Shown: positions 1 to 7,774 of the stretch, one piece after another
How the letters are laid out: every line of letters begins with the position of its first letter
How positions within the stretch are numbered: the first letter of the stretch is position 1
Assembly (NCBI RefSeq): GCF_964246085.1
Contig: NZ_CAXTPD010000007.1
Direction: 5' to 3' (one strand)
DNA from: Brotaphodocola sp003480315
GTDB lineage: Bacteria > Bacillota > Clostridia > Lachnospirales > Lachnospiraceae
DNA: 64,000 bases
Position numbers and translations under genes: made by a program
Notes under the pieces: model-generated
Databases searched by the model: none
Told to the model about the DNA's origin: nothing
What the model saw: the letters and a program-made list of their open reading frames with translations, nothing else

Positions 1-152
1 TAGGTCTCGAATTTTTTCTTTTTGCGCAAGCTAATCATTTCCCCAATTTGTTGATATTCCGTTCTGGATTCGTCCCAAGCCTTTTTGAAATCAGGATCCG
101 TTTTCCTCAGCAGTTCTATATGCTCTGAAACATTTATTTTTCTGAATGGCAT
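1..152 (-). CDS. Partial small protein, likely N-terminal arm of an XRE-type regulator
   Basis: An ATG at 150-152 opens a frame that runs off the left edge without a stop, giving 50 visible residues. It has a good ribosome binding site (AAAGGGGA) that overlaps the stop of the macrodomain gene upstream, so the two are almost certainly co-transcribed with a 14-base gap. The visible part is charged and helical, with a DFKKAWDESRTEY stretch and then EMISLRKKKK. This resembles the lead-in arm that precedes the helix-turn-helix of small HigA/XRE-like antitoxins, but the DNA-binding domain itself would lie beyond the edge. The family call is inference from a short stretch; the existence of the gene is well supported. 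Confidence 0.55.
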   Translation of the reverse strand, partial: MPFRKINVSEHIELLRKTDPDFKKAWDESRTEYQQIGEMISLRKKKKFET

Positions 153-166
153 TATGAATTTCCCCT

Positions 167-1015
167 TTACTTTTCCAAACCGCCCAACACCCGCTTAAAC
201 ACTTTAAAATTCATATCATTCTGCGGCGGGCAGTACACTGCAAATTCTATGGTTTTGAAAGCATGCAGATAATCCGCAATTACCTCTTTTGCAGCTCTTG
301 CAACTACTTCCGGCTTATTCTGATAAGCTCCGCACCCAAAGGCTCCGAGGATCACAACTTCAGCGTCGTTCATTGCAGCCACATCCAGAATCCTGGACAG
401 TCTCTTCTTATGGATTTCCAGAAGTTCCTTATCAGTGATTTTTACTGTAGGAGTAACATTGTTTCGGATATCATGGAAACTTTTCTTTACGCGTAGATCC
501 GGAGCCGCACAGGTGATCACATCCACCTCGTACCATGCAGCTTCATCCATCAGCTGTGGCTTAGCAGTATCCGTTTTAAAAACGGTCACTGCAGATGTAT
601 AGATGATATCTGCACTGCCTATCGGATTTTTCGCTTTTCTATGCGGGCCATAAAAGCCCTTCTCCAGTTCCGGTACACTCAGACAGAAATACAGTCCAGA
701 GCATCTGCAAAGACACTCTTCCTGTGCGCCAGCTCCCCGAAGCACTCCACCGCCCGGCTTATATGGCGATGCAAAATTGTGCACGGCTACTTTCTGCCCA
801 GCATAGCCAGAAGCCGCCTCGAAAGTCCGCTTTGTGGATACCACTACTTTTGTTTCATCAGAAAAGCGCTTCTTATCCACAACTGGCAGTTTCTCGTTTT
901 CTGGGATTAATTTCTGATTCTTCACTGACTCTGCAACAGAAGCCCTCAGCTTCTCGTTCTTTTCGCACAGCCTTTTTGTATCTTCAAAAATCTCCACATT
1001 TTCATATGTGTTCAT
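167..1015 (-). CDS. TIGR02452-type (microbial PARG-like) macrodomain protein
   Basis: This 282-residue protein carries the poly(ADP-ribose) glycohydrolase signature GGG-x7-QEE: GGG at residues 88-90 and QEE at 98-100. The preceding VAVHNFASPYKPGG segment is typical of the TIGR02452/DUF2263 family. Family members fold as a macrodomain and, where tested, remove ADP-ribose from proteins or bind ADP-ribose; the two Glu of QEE are the catalytic pair. The N-terminal 65 residues are a helical extension also usual for the family. The C-terminal part has the VVILGAFGCGAYQN loop that closes the ligand pocket. It is followed 14 bases later by a small regulator-like gene and preceded by a 577-base control region. 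The substrate here is unknown; a role in stress, NAD metabolism or defence is possible. Confidence 0.85.
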   Translation of the reverse strand: MNTYENVEIFEDTKRLCEKNEKLRASVAESVKNQKLIPENEKLPVVDKKRFSDETKVVVSTKRTFEAASGYAGQKVAVHNFASPYKPGGGVLRGAGAQEECLCRCSGLYFCLSVPELEKGFYGPHRKAKNPIGSADIIYTSAVTVFKTDTAKPQLMDEAAWYEVDVITCAAPDLRVKKSFHDIRNNVTPTVKITDKELLEIHKKRLSRILDVAAMNDAEVVILGAFGCGAYQNKPEVVARAAKEVIADYLHAFKTIEFAVYCPPQNDMNFKVFKRVLGGLEK

Positions 1016-1052
1016 AATTTTTCCACGTCCCTTCTCTTTTGTGTCTGGGTCT

Positions 1053-1098
1053 ATTGTAGCAAATATTTGATAAGAAGGGATTCAACTGGCAGTTGAAT
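1053..1098 (-). promoter_or_regulatory. Promoter and 19-bp palindrome upstream of the macrodomain gene
   Basis: On the minus strand an extended -10 (TGC-TACAAT, hexamer at 1053-1058) lies 38 bases before the ATG. No good -35 is seen at the expected distance. Instead a perfect palindrome, ATTCAACTG-C-CAGTTGAAT on the minus strand (1080-1098), sits around position -43 and would overlap the -35 region. This layout fits an operator for a repressor or activator. On the plus strand the same dyad is followed by seven T, but there is no upstream plus-strand gene to terminate. Confidence 0.45.
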
Positions 1099-1483
1099 TT
1101 TTTTGTACTCTACCCAAGTTGCAAAAGCATACCTAATCCAAACAACTAAATACACAACTATTTTTAGTTCGCCTAATTCCAGTCGCTGCTCGCTTTCCAG
1201 CCCACACAACTTACTCAGCTTTTTTCAACCGCTACTCCACAAACCAAGGAGAATCAAGGCTTTGCAGGCATTTTTTCATACACAACTATTTGTGTAGATT
1301 ACATTTTTTCCTCGATTTTTTCATACACAACTTTTCCTCAAAATTACACTCACGGAGAATAAGCAAAAATGGCCGCACACAACTCATACACAACACTTAC
1401 ACAACTTTAAATATCTGGCTGCAATATTCCGTACTAAGTTATGATATCTATTCTATACTATCTATCACAGCGAAATTCACAAA

Positions 1484-1526
1484 GAAAAAGCCCGGGAACC
1501 CGCATAAATGCTGGATTCCCGGACTT
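1484..1526 (-). terminator. Intrinsic terminator of tsf
   Basis: On the minus strand a 13-bp stem (AGTCCGGGAATCC pairing with GGGTTCCCGGGCT, two G-U pairs) with an 11-base loop is followed by a T run. It lies about 70 bases after the tsf stop codon and ends the rpsB-tsf unit. Confidence 0.9.
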
Positions 1527-1592
1527 ATAACATTTCTTATCAAGTTCTACTAAGCTGTCAATTTTAAGAGTTCACAAAATGCGAAATTCGCA

Positions 1593-2531
1593 TTAGTTAC
1601 CCATCTGCTTTGCAACCTCTGCTGCGAAGTCCTCATTTTTCTTCTCAAGGCCCTCACCGGTCTCGAAACGAACGAAGCCCTTAACAGTGATGTTTGCACC
1701 GTTCTCTTTTGCAACCTGAGCTACGTACTGAGCTACGGACTGCTTTCCGTCCTCTGCCTTTACGTAGGTCTGATCTAACAGGCAGATCTCTTTCATCTCT
1801 TTGTTGATACGACCCTGGATCATACCCTGGATTACCTTCTCCGGCTTGGAAGCTTCCTTCGGATCGTTCTGGATCTGAGCCATCAGGATGCTCTTCTCGT
1901 GCTCGATGAAGTCAGCGCTAACCTCATCACGGCTGGTGTATTTCGGATTCAAAGCTGCGATCTGCATAGCGATGTTCTTGCCCATCTCTTTTACAGCATC
2001 GTTTACAACGCTGGTTTCAACATCAACCAGAACGCCGATTCTGCCGCCTGCGTGGATGTAGGAAACAACAACACCGTTCTCCTCTACAACCTGTTTGAAA
2101 CGACGGATGTTCATGTTCTCACCAATGATGGAGATCTGGGAAGACAGAGCCTCTTTCACGGTCAGAGTCTCGTCCGCTGCCCACTTCTCTTCCATGAAAG
2201 CGTCCATGTCTGCTGCGGTGGTAGTCAGAGCCTGTGCTGCAACCTGTGCAACGTAAGCCTGGAACTTAGCATTCTTTGCAACGAAGTCGGTCTCAGCATT
2301 AACCTCAACAACAACTGCCTTCTTCTCGTCCTCGGTCATAGCGGTTGCTACGATACCCTCAGCTGCGATACGGCCTGCCTTCTTCTCTGCGCCGGCAAGT
2401 CCTTTCTCTCTTAAGAACTCTACTGCCTTGTCCATATCACCGTCGGTAGCTGCAAGAGCTTTCTTGCAATCCATCATACCTGCACCGGTCATTTCTCTTA
2501 ACTCTTTTACCATTGCTGCGGTAACTGCCAT
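1593..2531 (-). CDS. tsf: Translation elongation factor Ts
   Basis: EF-Ts is the nucleotide exchange factor that releases GDP from EF-Tu in the cytoplasm. The 312-residue protein starts with the UBA-like N-terminal domain (residues 1-55, with TGAGMMDCKKAL) and carries the EF-Tu contact motif TDFVAKN at 81-87, followed by the two core subdomains. Length is in the usual range for Bacillota forms with a full dimerisation region. The start ATG is preceded by GGAGG. It lies about 100 bases downstream of rpsB, the near-universal bacterial partner, with a hairpin followed by a T run between them, which suggests partial termination that sets the S2 to EF-Ts ratio. Confidence 0.97.
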   Translation of the reverse strand: MAVTAAMVKELREMTGAGMMDCKKALAATDGDMDKAVEFLREKGLAGAEKKAGRIAAEGIVATAMTEDEKKAVVVEVNAETDFVAKNAKFQAYVAQVAAQALTTTAADMDAFMEEKWAADETLTVKEALSSQISIIGENMNIRRFKQVVEENGVVVSYIHAGGRIGVLVDVETSVVNDAVKEMGKNIAMQIAALNPKYTSRDEVSADFIEHEKSILMAQIQNDPKEASKPEKVIQGMIQGRINKEMKEICLLDQTYVKAEDGKQSVAQYVAQVAKENGANITVKGFVRFETGEGLEKKNEDFAAEVAKQMGN

Positions 2532-2579
2532 TGTTAATTCCCTCCATTTTATATTTTGTTTTTATTTTCTTTTACAAAC

Positions 2580-2620
2580 AAAAATGCTCCAACCTGCCGC
2601 ATAAGCTGCAGGTCGAAGCA
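2580..2620 (-). terminator. Attenuator-like terminator between rpsB and tsf
   Basis: On the minus strand TGCTTCGACCTGC pairs with GCAGGTTGGAGCA (13 bp, two G-U pairs) around a short loop and is followed by TTTTTG. It begins 14 bases after the rpsB stop codon. Since tsf has no obvious strong promoter of its own in the remaining gap, partial read-through is the likely outcome. Confidence 0.75.
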
Positions 2621-2633
2621 CCTTATTTCTCGA

Positions 2634-3362
2634 TTAAGCCTCGGTGGTCTCCTCTGCCTCAGCAAAGTCAGCCTGAGCCTCACCCTGGTTTGCCTCGATT
2701 ACTGCATCTGCCATCTTAGCCACGATTAATTTAACGGCTCTGATTGCATCGTCGTTACCCGGGATTACGTAGTCAAGCTCTTCCGGATCACAGTTGGTAT
2801 CAGCGATACCAATTAACGGAATACCCAGAGTATGAGCCTCCTGTACGCAGATTCTCTCTTTCTTCGGATCTACGATGAAGATAGCATCCGGCAGTTTCTT
2901 CATCTCTTTGATACCGCCAAGGTTCTTCTCCAGCTTCTCCCACTCTTTCTTGATCTCGATAACTTCCTTCTTCGGCAGTACATCGAAAGTACCGTCCTCA
3001 GCCATGGTCTCGATTGCTTTCAGTCTTGCGATACGGCTCTGAATGGTCTTGAAGTTGGTCAGCATACCACCTAACCATCTCTCGTTTACATAGAACATTC
3101 CGCAACGCTCAGCCTCAGTCTTGATTGCATCCTGTGCCTGCTTCTTGGTACCAACGAAAAGGATGGTGCCGCCGTTTGCAGCGATATCAGATACTGCATT
3201 GTAAGCCTCGTCTACCTTACCTACAGATTTCTGTAAGTCGATGATGTAGATACCGTTACGCTCGGTGTAGATGTACGGAGCCATTTTCGGGTTCCATCTT
3301 CTGGTCTGATGTCCGAAATGAACACCAGCCTCTAACAGCTGCTTCATAGAAATAACGCTCAT
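2634..3362 (-). CDS. rpsB: 30S ribosomal protein S2
   Basis: S2 sits on the solvent side of the small ribosomal subunit and is needed for S1 binding and initiation. I place the start at 3362 (MSVISMKQLLEAG), behind GGAGGAAACAAAC, giving 242 residues, the normal size. A longer frame open to 3536 would add 58 residues, but it reads through the promoter at 3472-3500 and is rejected. The N-terminal signature GVHFGHQTRRWNPKM (residues 13-27) and the C-terminal GIPLIGIADTNCDP segment are both clear. The acidic alanine-rich tail is common in this family. It is the first gene of the rpsB-tsf transcript. Confidence 0.97.
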   Translation of the reverse strand: MSVISMKQLLEAGVHFGHQTRRWNPKMAPYIYTERNGIYIIDLQKSVGKVDEAYNAVSDIAANGGTILFVGTKKQAQDAIKTEAERCGMFYVNERWLGGMLTNFKTIQSRIARLKAIETMAEDGTFDVLPKKEVIEIKKEWEKLEKNLGGIKEMKKLPDAIFIVDPKKERICVQEAHTLGIPLIGIADTNCDPEELDYVIPGNDDAIRAVKLIVAKMADAVIEANQGEAQADFAEAEETTEA

Positions 3363-3392
3363 GTTTGTTTCCTCCATTTGGTTTTTTACTTC

Positions 3393-3451
3393 CGTCTGCG
3401 TCTCGCACTTCCTCTGGGACCATAAGGCACCACCATCAGAATCAGCAGACG
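3393..3451 (-). promoter_or_regulatory. Structured 5' leader of rpsB
   Basis: The transcript from the rpsB promoter has about 100 untranslated bases. A 7-bp closing helix, CGTCTGC with GCAGACG (plus-strand positions 3445-3451 and 3393-3399), encloses a GC-containing loop. S2 is known to repress its own synthesis through a leader in several bacteria, and this leader is a candidate for the same role. This is inference from one helix only. Confidence 0.35.
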
Positions 3452-3471
3452 TGTTTTTTGTCAGCTCCACT

Positions 3472-3500
3472 AGCATACCATAACTGTCAGAGTTTGACAA
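3472..3500 (-). promoter_or_regulatory. rpsB-tsf promoter
   Basis: On the minus strand TTGTCA (3495-3500), a 17-base spacer and TATGCT (3472-3477) form a near-consensus sigma-A promoter. The -10 is preceded by TGG, giving an extended -10. It places the transcription start about 100 bases before the rpsB ATG. Confidence 0.8.
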
Positions 3501-3569
3501 GGGCTTTTTCTTTGAAATCTGCCTGAAATTTGCCATGGCACATTCTTTTTTATAGTTCGCGTATCGGAA

Positions 3570-3612
3570 ACAAAAAAGGAAGAGGCAGATTCTGCATCTG
3601 TTTCTTCCTTTT
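3570..3612 (-). terminator. Intrinsic terminator of codY
   Basis: On the minus strand AAAGGAAGA and CAGA pair with TCTG and TCTTCCTTT around a two-by-two internal loop, followed by a T run. It lies about 30 bases after the codY stop and upstream of the rpsB promoter, separating the two units. Confidence 0.85.
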
Positions 3613-3637
3613 CTATATGCTATATTCTCATGACCCG

Positions 3638-4414
3638 CTATTTGGATGTTTTGATGTTCTTCAGTTCATCAAAGACTACATCGTTCAGTACCTTGATGTA
3701 GGTTCCCTTCATGCCGGAAGATCTTGACTCAATAACACCGGCACTCTCGAACTTGCGGAGTGCATTTACGATAACGGAGCGGGTGATCCCCACACGGTCC
3801 GCGATTTTACTTGCTACCAGAATTCCCTCGTTTCCATCCAGTTCCTCAAAAATATGGGTAATGGCTTCCAGTTCGGAGAAGGATAAGGTACTGATGGCTG
3901 ATTTGACGATCTGGACTTTTCGGGTCTCTTCCGCGTTTTCCTCATTTACGGAACGCATCATCTCCAGTCCGACTACCGTGGTACCGTATTCGCTTAAAAT
4001 GATGTCGTCGATGTCATACTGTTCATCGCATTTATAAATGAATAAGGTTCCCAGGCGCTCACCCGCAATGTCGATCGGAGTGATGATGGCCTGATACTTC
4101 TTTACGTTCTCCTCTGCGAAGCCCAGTGTCGCAAGGTTGACGTTCTCTTTTGTGGAGAGGATGCTGAGCAGGCGCTCATTCAGCATACGGTCTACAAAAC
4201 CGCCCACCTGATCCTCAATCAATTCCTCAATTTCATCGACTCCGGGGCAAAGACCCACGCCGAGAACCTTTCCTTTCTTACTGATCACCAAAATATTGGA
4301 TAACAGGATCTCGCTCAGGACTTTACAGATGTCGTTGAATACCACTTTATGGGAATTGTTATTATGCAGTAACTTATTGATTTTTCTGGTCTTATCAAGA
4401 AGCTGTACACTCAT
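3638..4414 (-). CDS. codY: GTP- and branched-chain amino acid-sensing repressor CodY
   Basis: CodY is the global nutritional regulator of low-GC Gram-positive bacteria; it binds isoleucine/leucine/valine and GTP and represses amino acid, uptake and sporulation genes in rich conditions. The 258-residue protein has the N-terminal GAF ligand domain (about 1-155) and a C-terminal winged helix, with the helix-turn-helix at about 200-222 (ASKIADRVGITRSVIVNALR), one of the most conserved CodY stretches. The start at 4414 (MSVQLLDKTRKI) lies behind AGGAGG; a TTG six codons upstream would sit inside that site and is rejected. It has its own promoter and a CodY-box-like sequence upstream, between it and topA. 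Confidence 0.97.
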   Translation of the reverse strand: MSVQLLDKTRKINKLLHNNNSHKVVFNDICKVLSEILLSNILVISKKGKVLGVGLCPGVDEIEELIEDQVGGFVDRMLNERLLSILSTKENVNLATLGFAEENVKKYQAIITPIDIAGERLGTLFIYKCDEQYDIDDIILSEYGTTVVGLEMMRSVNEENAEETRKVQIVKSAISTLSFSELEAITHIFEELDGNEGILVASKIADRVGITRSVIVNALRKFESAGVIESRSSGMKGTYIKVLNDVVFDELKNIKTSK

Positions 4415-4472
4415 TTCAAAAAACCTCCTCAATTAATTGATATTCGTTTCCACAACCTTCTCCAATATCTAA

Positions 4473-4501
4473 ATATTAGCACGATTTTGAATGAATAACA
4501 A
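4473..4501 (-). promoter_or_regulatory. codY promoter
   Basis: On the minus strand TTGTTA (4496-4501), a 17-base spacer and TAATAT (4473-4478) with a TGC extension form a sigma-A promoter in the gap between topA and codY. The transcript leader would be about 50 bases. Confidence 0.7.
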
Positions 4502-4512
4502 GAGTTTTTTGA

Positions 4513-4527
4513 AATTTTCAATTAATT
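4513..4527 (-). promoter_or_regulatory. Candidate CodY box upstream of codY
   Basis: The plus-strand sequence AATTTTCAATTAATT matches the CodY consensus AATTTTCWGAAAATT at 12 of 15 positions. It lies 11 bases upstream of the codY -35 hexamer and touches the topA stop codon. Autoregulation of codY is known in several Bacillota; this site is a plausible operator but AT-rich intergenic DNA gives chance matches. Confidence 0.4.
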
Positions 4528-6617
4528 TAATCATTCGGCTGTTTTTCTTTGATATTTGTTGTATAACCGCACTGTTCATTGGAACAGAGGAGCTTGCTGC
4601 CCTTCTCTACCATGTAGCTGCCGCATTTCGGGCAACGCTCAGCAGATGGCTTCTGCCAGGACATGAAATCACACTCCGGATTATTCTCACAGCCGTAATA
4701 ACGTCTTCCCTTCTTGGTCTTCTTGATGACAATATCTTTTCCGCACTTCGGACATGCTACTCCGATCTTCTCCAGATACGGCTTGGTGTTCTTACACTCC
4801 GGGAAGCCCGGGCAGGCCAGGAATTTGCCGTGCGGACCGTATTTGACTACCATATTCCGTCCACATACATCACAGATGACATCGGATACTTCGTCCGCGA
4901 TCTTCACGGACTCCAGAGTCTTCTCTGCGGTTGCCACAGCCTGATCCAGATCCGGGTAGAAATTCTCAATGATGGTCTTCCACTTTACGGTTCCGTCTGC
5001 AACCTTATCCAGCAAAAGCTCCATATTTGCGGTAAAGCTCAGATCTACAATGCTCGGGAAGCACTTCTTCATAATGCCGTTGACTGCCTCACCAAGCTCC
5101 GTAACATACAGGTTCTTGTTTTCTTTGGTCACATAGCGTCTCGCCAGGATCGTTGTGATAGTCGGCGCGTAGGTACTCGGACGTCCAATGCCCTGTTCCT
5201 CCATGGCCTTAACCAGAGATGCCTCCGTATAATGCGCCGGCGGCTGGGTAAAATGCTGGCTCGGCTTTAACTCCGAAAGAGTCAGCACATCGCCGACTTC
5301 CAGCTTACCGAGAAGCGCGTTACCTGTCTCCTTGTCATCTTCCTGCACATAGACGGACATAAAGCCGTCGAAGGACAGTTTGGATGCTGACAGGGTGAAG
5401 ATATAATTTCCTGCCATCACCTTCACGGAGGTCGTAGTATACACTGCCGGCTGCATGCGGCTTGCGGTGAAACGTTTCCAGATCAACTGGTATAAGCGGA
5501 ACTGGTCACGCTGCAGGGAGTCCTTGACCATGGTCGGGGTCCGGGTAATGTCAGTCGGACGGATGGCCTCATGCGCGTCCTGGATCTTTCCGGTGGATTT
5601 CTTGGTCTGATCCTGCTGCAGCACATAGTCCGCACCGAAGGTGTGCTCCACATAAGCACGTGCTGCCGCATCGGCCTCGTCCGCGATTCGGGTGGAATCC
5701 GTACGCAGGTAGGTGATCAGGCCCACGGTGCCCTGTCCCTTGACATCCACGCCCTCGTAAAGCTGCTGGGCGATCCTCATGGTCTTCTGAGTGGAGAAAT
5801 TCAGCACCTTGGAAGCTTCCTGCTGCAGGGTACTGGTGGTGAACGGGATCGGCGGCTTCTTGCTGCGCTCTCCGTACTTTACATCTTCCACCACATAATC
5901 CTTTCCCTCCAGCTCGGCCAGGATCTGGTCCAGCTCGTCTTTTTTATGAATGGCGATTTTTTCATCACGCGTGCCGTAAAACTTTGCGTTTAAGGTTTTT
6001 TTGCTTCCCTTCTGGGAAAAATCTGCCTCAAGGTTCCAGTATTCCTCCGGGATGAAAGCCTCAATCTCGGCTTCGCGGTCGCAGATCATACGGAGTGCCA
6101 CTGACTGTACACGTCCGGCACTTAAACCACGCTTTACTTTGGCCCATAATAACGGGCTGATGCGATAACCCACCATACGGTCCAGCATACGGCGTGTCTG
6201 CTGCGCATCAACCAGATGCATATCAATTGCGCGCGGTGCCTTTAAAGACGCCTTTACCGCATTCTTCGTGATCTCATTAAAGCTGATCCGGTAAACCTTT
6301 TTATCCTTTGCCTCATCCAGCTTCAGCGCTTTCATCAGGTGCCAGGAAATGGCCTCTCCCTCACGGTCCGGGTCCGTTGCGAGATAGATCTTGTCTGCTT
6401 TCTTCACTTCTTTTCGAAGCTTTGCCAGAATATCTCCTTTTCCGCGAATCGTAATATATTTTGGTTCATAATCATGCTCAGCGTCAAATCCGAGGCTGCT
6501 CTTTGGTAAATCTCTCACATGTCCGTTGGAAGCATCCACTTCATAGGTGGAGCCAAGGAATTTCTTTATGGTCTTAACCTTGGCCGGTGACTCCACAATC
6601 ACTAAATTATTTGCCAT
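4527..6617 (-). CDS. topA: DNA topoisomerase I
   Basis: Type IA topoisomerase that relaxes negative supercoils through a 5'-phosphotyrosine intermediate. From the ATG at 6617 (AGGAGT site) the protein has 696 residues. The TOPRIM domain begins with IVESPAK (Glu9) and has TDPDREGE at 81-88, which holds the metal-binding Asp pair. The active-site Tyr is Tyr303 in GLITYLRTDST. Three C-terminal zinc ribbons follow, starting CDVCG, CPKCG and CPKCG, each closed by a second cysteine pair. The frame stays open to 6809, inside dprA, but that extension has no ribosome site. It follows dprA by 44 bases, the conserved order in Bacillota. Confidence 0.97.
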   Translation of the reverse strand: MANNLVIVESPAKVKTIKKFLGSTYEVDASNGHVRDLPKSSLGFDAEHDYEPKYITIRGKGDILAKLRKEVKKADKIYLATDPDREGEAISWHLMKALKLDEAKDKKVYRISFNEITKNAVKASLKAPRAIDMHLVDAQQTRRMLDRMVGYRISPLLWAKVKRGLSAGRVQSVALRMICDREAEIEAFIPEEYWNLEADFSQKGSKKTLNAKFYGTRDEKIAIHKKDELDQILAELEGKDYVVEDVKYGERSKKPPIPFTTSTLQQEASKVLNFSTQKTMRIAQQLYEGVDVKGQGTVGLITYLRTDSTRIADEADAAARAYVEHTFGADYVLQQDQTKKSTGKIQDAHEAIRPTDITRTPTMVKDSLQRDQFRLYQLIWKRFTASRMQPAVYTTTSVKVMAGNYIFTLSASKLSFDGFMSVYVQEDDKETGNALLGKLEVGDVLTLSELKPSQHFTQPPAHYTEASLVKAMEEQGIGRPSTYAPTITTILARRYVTKENKNLYVTELGEAVNGIMKKCFPSIVDLSFTANMELLLDKVADGTVKWKTIIENFYPDLDQAVATAEKTLESVKIADEVSDVICDVCGRNMVVKYGPHGKFLACPGFPECKNTKPYLEKIGVACPKCGKDIVIKKTKKGRRYYGCENNPECDFMSWQKPSAERCPKCGSYMVEKGSKLLCSNEQCGYTTNIKEKQPND

Positions 6618-6661
6618 AACTACTCCTAATACCGGATCTCTCAAAACCGTTCTGACGGCTT

Positions 6662-7774
6662 TCAGATCTTTTTTCCATAATAATGATTCGCCGTGCGATA
6701 CACATAGCCCTGCAGCTCCAGCTCCAGCAAAATCCCCATACATTCGCTGATGCTCATTCTGCACCGGTCCGAAATCTCTTCCAGATGTTTCGCCTTGAAA
6801 TCTAGGCAAGCATACACCATTTTTTCTGGCTTTGCAAGTGCATTTGCATTTTTTTCATGAATAATTAACCTTTTCTCGCACTTTACACCCAGGTATTCCA
6901 GGATATCATTTGGTGAAATTGCCATATGTGCCCCCTGCTGGATCAGACGGTTACAGCCACCGCTTAAGTGATCCGTGATTCTTCCCGGCACGGCAAATAT
7001 TTCTTTTCCCTGTTCCAGTCCCAGCTCTGCTGTGATCAGGGAACCGCTTTTCTCTTTCGCCTCCACCACCAGAACAGCGTCGGAAAGTCCGCTGATGATA
7101 CGGTTGCGCATTGGAAAATGCATCGGGATCGGCCCGGAATCCAGCGGAAATTCAGAGATAATACCTCCATGCGTAAGCATTTGTCCATACAGCTTATAAT
7201 GTGCCGAAGGATAACAGATATTTACGCCGCAGCCTAAAATCCCATAGGTATCTGCTTCTGCCTTTAAGGCGCCCTGATGAGCCGCGCCGTCAATCCCAAG
7301 GGCAAGACCGCTGATGATCTGTACCTGCTCCTTTGCTAGCATCTCCGCAAATGCAGCTGCCAGCTGGCTCCCATATTCCGAGCATCCGCGAGCTCCTACC
7401 ACTGCCACCGCCGGAAGCTTTGGATCCGGAAGCTTTCCGCGCACATAAAGTGCCATCGGGTAGCCATGGATATGCAAAAGCCGCTCCGGATATTCCGGAT
7501 CCAGAGGCGTGACAAAACGGATTTTCCGCTCTGCCAGCTTTTCGTACTCCTCCAGATATTCTGACCGTCTCTTTTTCCCCTCACAGAATGCCTGAATCTG
7601 AGCTTCCCTAAGGATACCACTCTCCCTGAGCGCTGTTTCTTCTATATTAAATAGGTTTGAATAACCCCCAAAATATTCTCCAAGGGAACAGATTGATACT
7701 GCACCAAGCTGCTGAATCTGATTCAGGCAGAAAAGCATGCGCCGTTCCTGTTCCAGGTTAGTTCGGTACGTCAT
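6662..7774 (-). CDS. dprA: DNA-processing protein DprA
   Basis: DprA protects incoming single-stranded DNA and loads RecA in natural transformation; it is also kept widely in bacteria not known to be competent. The 370-residue protein has the Rossmann-like core with GARG at 127-130, SGLALGID at 155-162, the MHFPMRNR motif and a C-terminal winged-helix-like domain. The start at 7774 (MTYRTNLEQE) has GGAGG six bases upstream and overlaps the end of comM by 17 bases, which points to translational coupling. A frame open to 7849 lacks a better site. Gene order comM-dprA-topA is typical for the family. Confidence 0.95.
   Translation of the reverse strand: MTYRTNLEQERRMLFCLNQIQQLGAVSICSLGEYFGGYSNLFNIEETALRESGILREAQIQAFCEGKKRRSEYLEEYEKLAERKIRFVTPLDPEYPERLLHIHGYPMALYVRGKLPDPKLPAVAVVGARGCSEYGSQLAAAFAEMLAKEQVQIISGLALGIDGAAHQGALKAEADTYGILGCGVNICYPSAHYKLYGQMLTHGGIISEFPLDSGPIPMHFPMRNRIISGLSDAVLVVEAKEKSGSLITAELGLEQGKEIFAVPGRITDHLSGGCNRLIQQGAHMAISPNDILEYLGVKCEKRLIIHEKNANALAKPEKMVYACLDFKAKHLEEISDRCRMSISECMGILLELELQGYVYRTANHYYGKKI

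Larger units (their letters stand above)
1016..1592. other. 577-base non-coding region with iterated AGTTGTG elements
   Basis: No convincing gene lies here. On the minus strand the heptamer AGTTGTG occurs exactly six times (plus-strand CACAACT at 1153, 1205, 1281, 1326, 1378 and 1400) and once with one change (1389). Several copies extend to AGTTGTGTATGAAAAAA; the 17-base form is repeated at about 1271-1287 and 1316-1332. The last three copies are spaced exactly 11 bases apart. The macrodomain promoter is at the low end and the tsf terminator at the high end. The region is AT-rich and looks unlike the neighbouring core genes. Confidence 0.6.

Noticed and set aside
1080..1106. Stem and T run reading as a plus-strand terminator
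   Set aside because: No plus-strand gene lies upstream, so an operator dyad is the better reading.
1103..1553. Two small plus-strand frames in the left intergenic region
   Set aside because: Low-complexity sequence made by the CACAACT repeats, no ribosome sites, no recognisable protein features.
3363..3536. N-terminal extension of S2 by 58 residues
   Set aside because: The extension reads through a good promoter, and the GGAGG site and family start are at 3362.
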